A DNA stretch of 64,000 nucleotides from Chlamydoabsidia padenii (Eukaryota > Mucoromycota > Mucoromycetes > Mucorales > Cunninghamellaceae). A model generated the notes under the pieces. The model did no database searches and had not been told where the DNA came from. It saw nothing but the letters and a program-made list of their open reading frames with translations. The translations under genes were made by a program, and so were the position numbers. Where the stretch lies: positions 1,674,001 through 1,738,000 of the forward strand of contig JAIWND010000002.1 in NCBI GenBank assembly GCA_025330725.1, in the 5' to 3' direction. Shown here piece by piece: positions 1 to 7,644 of this stretch (its first letter is position 1; every line of letters starts with the position of its first letter).

Positions 1-1
1 G

Positions 2-183
2 TTCGTCCATTGTCGTTGTAAATTCCAAGGGTATATTGAGGTTAGTAATTGTTGGATGTTGATATGTATGTTGAATTTTATGCACTAAAGATGATGCAGT
101 TGTTAAAAAGTGGTATGCTTGATTCTGTTTTGTGATTCTGGATAGCTTTTTACGACGTCGTCCGGATATTGGTCGTTGTTGTT

Positions 184-233
<50 letters not shown>

Positions 234-301
234 CAGTATTTGTGAGTAATCGTTATATTAAATATGGATGTAGTTGGATGATCAGTTCTTGTTATCTTGT
301 C
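2..301 (-). pseudogene. Continuation of pol in the +1 frame (linker towards integrase), runs off the window
   Basis: After the pol stop, the frame shifted by one base is open without a stop for 100 codons to the window edge. The stretch includes 14 consecutive Lys codons created by the poly-A tract (poly-T on the plus strand, 186-229). The encoded segment has a basic patch (GRRRKKLSR) but no recognisable integrase HHCC or DDE residues yet. It is most simply read as pol sequence separated by a single-base shift. A programmed +1 shift at the stop codon is the alternative. Function is inferred from position only. Confidence 0.45.
186..229. repeat. 44-nt poly-T/poly-A tract
   Basis: An uninterrupted run of 44 T on the plus strand lies inside the pol continuation. 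It is far longer than any other homopolymer in the window, and its true length is likely uncertain in the assembly. A length error here would also move the frame. Confidence 0.95.
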
Positions 302-302
302 A

Positions 303-3230
303 TTAGTAGCCAAGTCTTGACAGGAAATCTGCGGCTTCATGCGTTCTTCCACTGCGGTGTTTGATTTCAAATTCGTATTCCGCGAGATATTGTATCCATC
401 TTGCTACAATGCCAGTTACTTTAGGTGGTTGAATTAGCCATTTCAGTGGTGAGTGATCGGATATGACAGTAAACTTCTTGCCAAGTAGATATGGTCTGAA
501 TATTTGTAGGCTCCATATGAGTACGAGACATTCCAATTTCGAGGCACCGTAATGTTTTTCACTGTTCTTGAGTCCTCTACTGGCGTATATGACCGGATGT
601 TCCTTGCCAGCATCGTCTAATTGAGAGAGTATCGTTCCAAGGCCTTTTTGCGAAGCGTCACATACAATGATAAACGGCTTGGTAAAGTCAGCTCGTCTGA
701 GGACAGGTGCTTGTGTCAATTCTTGTTTCAATTTGTTGAAGGCATCAGTAACTTCTTGATTCCAGGTAATCATTGTCGTCGTCTTAGTTTGTTCGTGTAA
801 TGGTCTGGCAATGGCAGCAAAATTTTTGATAAATCTTCTATAATAGGAAGCCAGTCCAATAAAACTCCGAACTTGTTTGGTAGTTTTAGGTGGTGGGAAA
901 TCTTGAATTTTCTTGATCTTTTCTTCATCCGTCTTTACTCCATTTTTTGTTATCACGTAGCCCAAAAATTTTAATTCTTCCTTGAAAAAGATACATTTGT
1001 CGATGTTGAACAGTAATCCTCCATGGCGTGCACATACAAATACTTGTCGAAGGTCCAGTAGATGCTGCCGGTAAGTTTTGGAATGTACGTTCAAGTCGTC
1101 AATGTAGGCAACAAGACAATTGTTTAGTAATGAACCAAAACATAGGTCAATTAATCGTTGGAAGGTAGCAGGACTGTTGACTAATCCCATTGGTAACATT
1201 TCGTATTGATAGGTACCAAACTTTGTCACGAAACCAGTCAATTCCTTGCTCTCTTGCTTGAGCGGTACTTGGTGGAATCCAGAACGTAGGTCCAATGCGG
1301 AAAATATCGTTGAACTTCCCAATTCGTCAATCAAGTCGTCAATCTTTGGTAAAGGGTAGGCGTCAACTTTTGTCAATGCATTCAACTTGCGATAGTCAAC
1401 AACCATTCGATAATCACCATTCTTCTTCTTGACCAATATAATAGGTGCGGTAAATGGTGTACTTGCTGGTTTGATGATTCCCAGTTCGCATAATCGGTCC
1501 AATTCTTGCTTCAAGTATTCTTGCTCAACGGGTGCCATTCGATAGGGTCTGTGGCGGATAGGTGGTGTGTTCTCCTTCAAAATGATTTCATGCTCCAACA
1601 GCGTTGTTTTTCCCATTGTGTCATTATGCCAGTCGAATACATCTCGGAATTCAGTCAGTAAGTTGATAAAGGATTTGCGTATATCAGGTGGTACATCTCC
1701 TAACTGTAGTTTTTCTTCCTTGGTAGGGTCCAATTCTTGTTGTGGTTTATGGTATGCTTCTTCTTGGAATTCCATATGGTTCAATTCGAATCCCAATGTT
1801 TGATCGTCGTCGTCTTCTATCTCCAATTCCGTCATTCGGTGTGCAATTACTGTATTCGGTGGATATTCCTTGTCTAGATCTGTCATGTTGATGTCGATGA
1901 ACTGATCTTCACGCAGGTACTTATCGTAGCTGGTATCCGGTTGCAGGTGGATGATTGTAGGTAAGGCATTATCATTGGGAATGGTTAGATCAACGGTGCA
2001 CATGGTAAACGGCGGAAGGGTGAATCCATTTTCCTTGGTACTGATCGTTGTCTTGGTATTAGATATATGGTCCACACGAAAAGCGTAGTATTGGTCTTCA
2101 GAAGGCGACAGCGGACACAGCTCTTGATCTTCATCATCAGATTCCTTCTCATCGTGTTCCCATTCGTCTTCTTCTGTTTCCTCGTCAATGTCGTCTTCTT
2201 CATCACTGGTGTCTTGATCGTCCAATAAGGGTGTTGGCTTGATGATGATTGGTTGCCTTGGTTGTACGTTATCTTCTTCATAGATGATTCGCGATGCTTT
2301 CATGGTAACCGGTTTTGAAGAGGCCTTGATATAAGTGATAGGGATACTCATCTTCTTGTGTTTGTAGGTAACCGTCAGCATTCCAGTCTTGATGTTGATG
2401 ATGGCTTGTGCATGATTCAACCAGTCGATGCCTAGGATCAGGTGGGATGGACATTGTGGCAATACTTCCATGTTGGCAGGTATACTGACTCCATCTGTGA
2501 TTTTGATAGGCACATCGAGAACGATTCCAAGTGTGGTTTGTTTGGATCCATTGCCAAGAGTGAACACATTGGTGGAGGGCGTATCGATCTCCATGTCTAG
2601 CATCTTCATCATGGCTCTTGACATACATGACTTGGCGGCTCCACAGTCTATCAGCGCCTTGATTTTTCGATCACCAATATATACTTCAGCATATGCGGCA
2701 GTGGTTACGACTTCTCCTTCTTCCATGGCATTCAATGCGATTGGCTTCTTTCGTCGTTTAGGCCGGCAAACATCGCGCAATTGCTTCTTCAGGTATGGCG
2801 ATGCTTCAATTAGATCACCCACATCGATATCGGCTTTACGGGTAAGGACATCTTCTGCAATGTTATACTTGATATCGGGATGTGCAGGTGCTGATCTTGT
2901 CTTCCGGTTGCTTGTAGGGACATCTTGCTTCATGTTAGCTGGTTGGATTACTACTGGTGGCGTGATGTCCAATCCATTGGTTCTTCTCTTCTTGGTTACG
3001 GGATCATCATGTATGACTTCAGGCGGCCTGTCTCTTCTGGTAGCAGCGTAGAAATCTATATCATCATCATCTTCATCTTCTTCTTCGAAATAAACGTTGG
3101 TCTTTTTATGTCTGTTTTTATGCTTATGTTGGATATCCATGATGTTTAAGTTATGTTGTTGTTGGGATGTGTTGTTTTTATCATTTTTATGATGTTGATT
3201 GCTTGTGGATTTGGTAGGCGGGTATATCAA
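303..3230 (-). CDS. Retrotransposon Pol: aspartic protease, reverse transcriptase, RNase H
   Basis: This frame encodes 975 residues. A basic N-terminal part is followed by a retropepsin domain near residues 180-300 with active site LIDCGAAKS, where Cys replaces the usual Ser/Thr of D-S/T-G. A long acidic linker follows. The reverse transcriptase (about 550-770) carries LPMGLVNSPATFQ and the catalytic VAYIDD box. RNase H (about 840-970) has CDASQKGLG, the LECLVLIW glutamate and SDHSPLKW. The frame ends right after the RNase H end motif ADFLSRL. Integrase is missing from this frame: a TAA stop at 305-303 closes it, while the frame shifted by one base stays open beyond. Confidence 0.9.
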   Translation of the reverse strand: MIYPPTKSTSNQHHKNDKNNTSQQQHNLNIMDIQHKHKNRHKKTNVYFEEEDEDDDDIDFYAATRRDRPPEVIHDDPVTKKRRTNGLDITPPVVIQPANMKQDVPTSNRKTRSAPAHPDIKYNIAEDVLTRKADIDVGDLIEASPYLKKQLRDVCRPKRRKKPIALNAMEEGEVVTTAAYAEVYIGDRKIKALIDCGAAKSCMSRAMMKMLDMEIDTPSTNVFTLGNGSKQTTLGIVLDVPIKITDGVSIPANMEVLPQCPSHLILGIDWLNHAQAIINIKTGMLTVTYKHKKMSIPITYIKASSKPVTMKASRIIYEEDNVQPRQPIIIKPTPLLDDQDTSDEEDDIDEETEEDEWEHDEKESDDEDQELCPLSPSEDQYYAFRVDHISNTKTTISTKENGFTLPPFTMCTVDLTIPNDNALPTIIHLQPDTSYDKYLREDQFIDINMTDLDKEYPPNTVIAHRMTELEIEDDDDQTLGFELNHMEFQEEAYHKPQQELDPTKEEKLQLGDVPPDIRKSFINLLTEFRDVFDWHNDTMGKTTLLEHEIILKENTPPIRHRPYRMAPVEQEYLKQELDRLCELGIIKPASTPFTAPIILVKKKNGDYRMVVDYRKLNALTKVDAYPLPKIDDLIDELGSSTIFSALDLRSGFHQVPLKQESKELTGFVTKFGTYQYEMLPMGLVNSPATFQRLIDLCFGSLLNNCLVAYIDDLNVHSKTYRQHLLDLRQVFVCARHGGLLFNIDKCIFFKEELKFLGYVITKNGVKTDEEKIKKIQDFPPPKTTKQVRSFIGLASYYRRFIKNFAAIARPLHEQTKTTTMITWNQEVTDAFNKLKQELTQAPVLRRADFTKPFIIVCDASQKGLGTILSQLDDAGKEHPVIYASRGLKNSEKHYGASKLECLVLIWSLQIFRPYLLGKKFTVISDHSPLKWLIQPPKVTGIVARWIQYLAEYEFEIKHRSGRTHEAADFLSRLGY

Positions 3231-3256
3231 CTGACCATCAGCTGCAGTTGCCCGAG

Positions 3257-4294
3257 CTAGTTTTTTGACTGCTGGTTTTGTTGGTTAGTTTGTTGGTTAT
3301 GTCGTTGATTACTTTGATGATTGTTATATCGTGCATTATGTTGTTGATTTTGTGGTTGCTGATAACGTTGCCCTTGTTGATGGTGATAATTCCGTTGGTT
3401 ATTATAGGGTCGTCGGTAATCATTGTTTTCATAGTAATTTGGTCGCTGATTCTTTGGTGGGAAATCGGGTCCAGTATATCCTTTGAAATCATAACCTGTG
3501 AGATCATCTTCGTTGTATCGATAAGGTCGTTGACGTCGGTTGTCATGGCAATTGTTGCGACGGGGTTGATATGCATCATTTTGATTCCTCGAGAAATTGT
3601 TGAATTCCTGTTGTATGATTTGTCGGATAGATTTTGTAATATCTTTCAGGTCCAATGCTTGATCAGTCATTGCATTTAGATTTGATGGAGGCTGTTGATG
3701 TGTGTCCATGGTATGGTACATGGTTCTTGGGTGGAAAGGGTTGTCAACCATATTGACTTGTTGTGGGTGATGAGCAACCCAGTATCCTTCTGCAGCATTT
3801 AACCAAGATTCGATGCTCTTGCAGCCCAGGGATATACAATGCTGTTGTATGGCTTCATTCAGGCCAGCACGGAGACGGCTTTGGATCATGGGTTCGCTGT
3901 CAATATCAGCCAATTCAGCGGCCTCGCCAATACGAGCGTAGAACGTCTTAGGGTGTTCGTGTGCGCCTTGTTTCATGTTATGGAAAGCGTATTCGTATGT
4001 CTGGATCAATTCAGGAGTGATATAGTGATCATGTAGCTTCTTCATCACTTGAGTATAGGTCAGATCGGATTTCTTTTTCAATTCTTTGTTCACAAAAGTT
4101 CTTGCGGCATGATAGAGTTGCGCCTTGAGGATGACCAGCATGCGTTTTTCATCTGCAATGTTGTTTAAAGCAAAGTAGTTATCTAGGCTTTGCTCAAAGG
4201 TACGGAAGTCTTCACCTTCAAATCCAGCGAATGAGATCAGCTTGATTTTGGGTGGATAGATGGGGCTGTTTGCCAACACAGTGTGTTCGGTCAT
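3257..4294 (-). CDS. Retrotransposon Gag-like polyprotein
   Basis: This 345-residue protein has a retrotransposon-gag/capsid type helical region at about residues 15-180, including FAGFEGEDFRTFEQ and the conserved capsid stretch around KTFYARIGEAAELAD. A strongly basic, Asn/Gln/Arg-rich tail follows (about 235-345) and likely binds nucleic acid. No CCHC zinc knuckle is visible, which is unusual for Gag, so the basic tail may take that role. The stop lies 26 nt before the pol ATG, and pol is in a different frame, so Pol would need reinitiation or frameshifting. The start is the first ATG after the leader. The role in particle formation is inferred from the family. Confidence 0.85.
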   Translation of the reverse strand: MTEHTVLANSPIYPPKIKLISFAGFEGEDFRTFEQSLDNYFALNNIADEKRMLVILKAQLYHAARTFVNKELKKKSDLTYTQVMKKLHDHYITPELIQTYEYAFHNMKQGAHEHPKTFYARIGEAAELADIDSEPMIQSRLRAGLNEAIQQHCISLGCKSIESWLNAAEGYWVAHHPQQVNMVDNPFHPRTMYHTMDTHQQPPSNLNAMTDQALDLKDITKSIRQIIQQEFNNFSRNQNDAYQPRRNNCHDNRRQRPYRYNEDDLTGYDFKGYTGPDFPPKNQRPNYYENNDYRRPYNNQRNYHHQQGQRYQQPQNQQHNARYNNHQSNQRHNQQTNQQNQQSKN

Positions 4295-4531
4295 CTTGCT
4301 TTGGGTTTCTTGTAATAGTCTTGAAGCTTGTATAGCTTGGTATCGAAGTTTATTTGTCTGTGGTAAAGGGCGTTGCCTTGGAATCTTGAGATTTGCTTGC
4401 GTATAACGCTTGATAGAGAGATAGCTTTTTGATTTAACTTGAAAGCGGAGTTTGATAATCCAGGTACCAAGTAGTACGGTAGGAGTTTGAATAGAGAGAT
4501 ATTACTTGAATTTGTTTAAGATATCCCCTGT

Positions 4532-4542
4532 AGTGAGCACCA
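4532..4542 (-). other. Primer-binding-site-like motif, copy 1
   Basis: The minus strand reads TGGTGCTCACT. It begins with TGG, complementary to a tRNA CCA end, and lies upstream of the gag leader, as a PBS does. Unlike the other copies it has no flanking hairpin. Confidence 0.5.
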
Positions 4543-4617
4543 AAATATGTTACGGGTATATATGTTATGTATATAGGTAACTAATGTGTTTTTGGTCTTT
4601 TTGTATGATTTTTATAG

Positions 4618-4628
4618 AGTGAGCACCA
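4618..4628 (-). other. Primer-binding-site-like motif, copy 2
   Basis: Identical TGGTGCTCACT on the minus strand directly follows the 3' end of LTR unit A. The 75 nt between copies 1 and 2 resemble the leader that follows copy 3. Confidence 0.55.
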
Positions 4629-4880
4629 GAACTTTTATGGTGAAAGTTCAACCTTTTTGATAGAATAGAGTGAAATAAAGAATCTACGACTAAATGTGTC
4701 GGATTTTAAATAATCAAGACTTATAGTCTGAAAAAAATATGAATATGCTCTATATAAATGATAGAGACTAAAAGAATAAGACAGTATTTGGTTGGATCGA
4801 AGTCCTTTTATACTGCTTTTATTGAGTTAAATAATAAATAAGAGATAACTATCGAAAAAAATAAAATTGCGGGAAGAGGA

Positions 4881-4894
4881 GGGTATTTATACTA
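4881..4894 (-). promoter_or_regulatory. TATA-like box of LTR A
   Basis: The minus strand reads TAGTATAAATACCC, the same as in unit B at 5594-5607, and lies upstream of the presumed transcript start in the LTR. Confidence 0.5.
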
Positions 4895-4926
4895 ATAATT
4901 AAAACTGCGCATCCAACAATGAACAA

Positions 4927-4970
4927 GAGGTGCATATAACCTGAGGTGCATATAACCTGAGGTGCAGATA
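4927..4970. repeat. 16-bp tandem repeat in LTR A U3
   Basis: GAGGTGCATATAACCT occurs twice in a row, followed by a partial third copy. It lies upstream of the TATA-like box, so it could be a regulatory repeat. It is absent from LTR B. Confidence 0.8.
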
Positions 4971-4973
4971 TTA

Positions 4974-5168
4974 CTATATCTGGTCGGCCCAAGCCATTAG
5001 ACTTGGAATTCCAAATATGGCTTGCAAAATATCATCCTCGTCATTACGGCTAAATGTGTATGGATTTAGGTAACGTGGGTGTGTTTTTGTGGTTTTTGTG
5101 TTTTTATATGAGTGTTGTAGATATGTTATTATCTTTAGATAATGTAAATTTGCGTTTATAGAGTCCAA
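4974..5168 (-). CDS. Small reading frame between LTR B and LTR A, IFGI peptide copy 1
   Basis: Of its 64 codons, the last 17 or so (DDILQAIFGIPSLMAWA) match the end of a second small frame at 5720-5926. Both stop immediately before an LTR unit. The codon changes between the two include several synonymous ones (Ile ATA/ATC, Gly GGA/GGG, Leu TTG/CTC), which points to selection on the peptide. The function is not recognised. It could be the C-terminus of an ancestral element protein left after internal deletion. Confidence 0.35.
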   Translation of the reverse strand: MDSINANLHYLKIITYLQHSYKNTKTTKTHPRYLNPYTFSRNDEDDILQAIFGIPSLMAWADQI

Positions 5169-5280
5169 ATAGGAAATTCAGGAACCAGTCAAAGTGTGCT
5201 TGGTTCGGAGGTTAAATTGATTTTCTTTTCTCTCTTGTAGAGATGGATTGATTCAAGTAGATCGTTTGAGTTTAAAATGT

Positions 5281-5291
5281 AGTGAGCACCA
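5281..5291 (-). other. Primer-binding-site-like motif, copy 3
   Basis: Identical TGGTGCTCACT on the minus strand follows the 3' end of LTR unit B. Confidence 0.55.
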
Positions 5292-5727
5292 GAATATTTG
5301 TGGTTAATATTCAACCTTTGAAGTAAAATAATAAAATAAAATAAAGTCAAGACTTATAATCTGAAATAATAAAATAAAGGACTTCTATATCAATGATAGA
5401 GTCAAAACAAATCAAGTTTCTATATAGATGATAGAAACAAAGTAAAATAAGACAGTAGTTTTGGTGGATCAAAGTCCTTTGTACTGAATTTTATAAAAAA
5501 GGGTGAGTTAAAAATATATGATAAGATATATAAAACTTATAACTTATATAAAAACTAAAGAAAAAAAAATAAAAATTGTGGAAAAGAAATGTGGGGTATT
5601 TATACTAGTTTGGAGGCAGTAACGTGATGACAAGTGTAAGGGGCAAGAATATGGTGCATATGTGTAGCGTGTAAGGGGGAGACACTTGTAAGGGGAGCGA
5701 GAAAATATTACAATTAAGACTATTCCA
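5292..5727 (-). repeat. LTR unit B (diverged)
   Basis: Same block order as unit A at clearly lower than recent identity, so A and B are not the two ends of one fresh insertion. The 3' hairpin stem is GAATATT/AATATTC. The 5' edge probably starts at TGTAATATT on the minus strand. Confidence 0.6.
5594..5607 (-). promoter_or_regulatory. TATA-like box of LTR B
   Basis: TAGTATAAATACCC on the minus strand, conserved in LTR A although the surrounding sequence has diverged. Confidence 0.5.
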
Positions 5728-5926
5728 ATGCCCAACCCAAGGTCGAACTAATCCCAAAGATGGCATTGAGAAACTGATCCATAGCGGAGTCCAAAATTTG
5801 CTGAGGTCTTGTCTCGACAGTATGTTCTGTATCTATCAAAGTAATGAGCACCAGATTTTTTTTTGGTTTAGATTCAACATTTTGATAGTTCTTGTTAAAA
5901 AGAATAAAAGTAAAAAGAGATCCCAA
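5720..5926 (-). CDS. Small reading frame upstream of LTR B, IFGI peptide copy 2
   Basis: The tail MDQFLNAIFGISSTLGWALE resembles that of the 4974-5168 frame and again ends at the 5' edge of an LTR. The upstream part of this frame runs through the LTR C remnant and is unlikely to be coding, so the real coding part may be only the last 25-30 codons. Confidence 0.3.
   Translation of the reverse strand: MGSLFTFILFNKNYQNVESKPKKNLVLITLIDTEHTVETRPQQILDSAMDQFLNAIFGISSTLGWALE
5843..5853 (-). other. Primer-binding-site-like motif, copy 4
   Basis: TGGTGCTCATT on the minus strand (one change) follows the LTR C remnant. Confidence 0.5.
5854..5900 (-). repeat. LTR unit C, 3' end remnant
   Basis: Only the terminal part remains: the GGTTGAA-like sequence, the conserved ACCA and the PBS-like motif. 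The right half of the hairpin stem is replaced by a run of A (minus strand), so it no longer pairs. Sequence at higher coordinates no longer resembles units A and B. Confidence 0.45.
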
Positions 5927-5949
5927 TTTTGGAGGCGGGACATGAAAAT

Positions 5950-7440
5950 TAAAGTAAGATCGACAAAGACAAAGTTACGCTCGTAAGGCAGCTGTAAATA
6001 AGACAGATGACAATAGTAAAGCCAATAAAATAGGGTTGTATTAAAGTACGTTAAGTATATTGATAGACAAAGTAGATAGCAAAAGAGATAAATCTCTAGA
6101 AGAGAGTTTTGCACACGCTTCAGATGTCGGAGTGTAAAGCCCCCAGTTGAGATTTGTGTGTTGCCAAATTCGATTTCCTCAACAACTCGTAAGTAATATG
6201 TTTTTGTTTTATTATCATTAGTTTGTGTATAAGGTACAAAAAATAGTTTTAGATTAATGATATTGTCTGGTCGAATGGTTGTGAAAGACACCTACCATGA
6301 AGATTTTCCTTTTTTGGAGTTGGGTTGTCTTGCATAAATAGGTGATCAATTGCTTTGCGTATCATGGTGAGTGGTATTAGACTCATAATGATGAACATCA
6401 TATAATCATCATTTACTGTGCTATAAATCACAAATGATTATGTCTTTCAATGAAGTTGATAAACAAAAACAAAACAAAACAAAAAAAAAACAAAAAAAGG
6501 GCAATGTCTTCTCCAGCCTTTACAATGTATAAGTATAACCCATTCACATCCATTCTCCAAGTCGAGTTAAAACACGAATATATATATGTATATACTTTAT
6601 TATAAATTATCTTTATGTTACTACTATCTAAACTATATTCTATACGATAATAACCACCATTCCGTGTATGTCTTTTGAGTCTTGCCCCGATATGAATGAC
6701 CAGGATCATATTACCCAGATCAGTTTCCATCCTTCCCCCATTATGATCCATCAGTCCCAAAGTCAAACTTGATTGATTTAATTAGCTGTCTGCGTGTTGT
6801 ATGATACCTAGTTGCATAATGATTATCATACCCCGTTGATGTTACTGGTACGAGAATGACACAATGTTGCATAAAAAAAAAGGAGAGATGATAGATTACC
6901 GAGGTATAACGCATAGTGCTGTCCACTTGTACTTGCTATGTTATGATAATAAGCATGCTAGCATCCCAATGTATTGTATCGCTCATTAGACGACTATACC
7001 TTTCATGATTCCCAAGATTGCCATTGATAACACTTGAACAGAGAGAGAGAGAGAGAGAGACCCATAACCTAAAAATATAAAGAGCATAGTCAATATTAGC
7101 ATAGGCTTTTTGTTTTCATTCAAAACGTTTCTAGTGTAATGTACCTACCAAAGGGACTGCATCCACGAATCCATTACAAGTCAGAAGTTTAATTCGTTCT
7201 TTGTTTTCCCTTTTAAAAAGTTCCTGAGAGAAGAGCATGAGCCAATGAGATGTTAGACCAAGTTTCCAATACAGTTCGTGTGTACGCGAGTGGTGTAAAG
7301 TTACCTGATTTGTGCCGAGAGAGGGTCATTAACTTTGCGAAGAGTAGAAGACAGTTTATCAGATTTCCAAAGTTTACAGCACTGTATACCTATTATGACA
7401 GTATAGTGCACACATAAGCAGCAATAGACAACTTTGTTAT
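5950..7440 (-). pseudogene. Unrecognised multi-exon gene or gene remnant, minus strand
   Basis: Several blocks read as exons on the minus strand with GT/AG-like edges. They include a charged segment with DKLSSTLRKVNDPLSAQI (near 7305-7380), one with NKERIKLLTCNGFVDAVPL (near 7145-7209), a stretch with GRMETDLGN (near 6710-6770), a hydrophobic segment ending KAIDHLFMQDNPTPKKENLHG (6300-6425), and EEIEFGNTQISTGGFTLRHLKR (near 6110-6190). No clean start was found and the joins are uncertain. The last open block runs on into the LTR C remnant. A (GA)n tract at 7038-7062 lies within or beside one block. It may be a real membrane-protein gene or a decayed copy damaged by the LTR array. Confidence 0.3.
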
Positions 7441-7519
7441 ATCAAGTGAGAATAAAAAAAAGAAAAGAAAGAAGGAACGATAAAATGAGGGGAAAGTAAA
7501 TTTAATGATAGACGTCATT

Positions 7520-7532
7520 CGGGATTTGAAAT
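7520..7532. promoter_or_regulatory. CGGGATTTGAAA promoter element upstream of VMA8
   Basis: One copy of the window-wide recurrent motif (consensus TTTCAAATCCCGC or complement), about 110 bp upstream of the VMA8 ATG. Confidence 0.5.
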
Positions 7533-7644
7533 TTATCATAAGGCGGAATTTCTTGTGTTTTCAATTTTGACGCTTCCCTTCTCCTTCTTCATACATTATT
7601 ACTATCGTTGTTTTGTTTTGCTATTCAATTAACACCAAGAAATC

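Larger units (their letters stand above)
1..4542 (-). mobile_element. Ty3/gypsy-type LTR retrotransposon, internal region, cut by the window edge
   Basis: Gag-like and Pol-like reading frames lie in tandem on the minus strand, in the order gag, aspartic protease, reverse transcriptase, RNase H. The integrase would lie beyond position 1. The RT then RNase H order followed by a C-terminal integrase is the Ty3/gypsy arrangement. The leader between the gag ATG (4294) and a primer-binding-site-like motif (4532-4542) is about 240 nt and holds no gene. The copy is probably defective, because the pol frame stops after RNase H and a 44-nt homopolymer follows. It is compositionally like its surroundings. 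Confidence 0.9.
4629..4973 (-). repeat. LTR unit A (diverged)
   Basis: Aligned by eye with unit B, the two share a TATA-like block, a block ending in AATAAGACAGTA (plus strand), the AAGACTTATA-TCTGAA block and a terminal hairpin before the PBS motif. The 3' hairpin stem is GAACTTT/AAAGTTC. Boundaries are approximate; the 5' edge is set at the end of the small reading frame that abuts it. Together with units B and C this looks like a serial LTR-internal-LTR array. Confidence 0.6.

Noticed and set aside
176..364. Plus-strand 62-codon frame with a poly-Phe run
   Set aside because: It is created by the 44-nt T tract and lies antisense to pol.
2428..3051. Plus-strand 207-codon frame
   Set aside because: Antisense shadow of the pol protease and N-terminal region; no motif and no promoter element.
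5836..6291. A single 151-codon minus-strand gene
   Set aside because: Its second half crosses the LTR C remnant and AT-rich sequence. Only the first 40 or so codons look coding, as an exon of the larger remnant.
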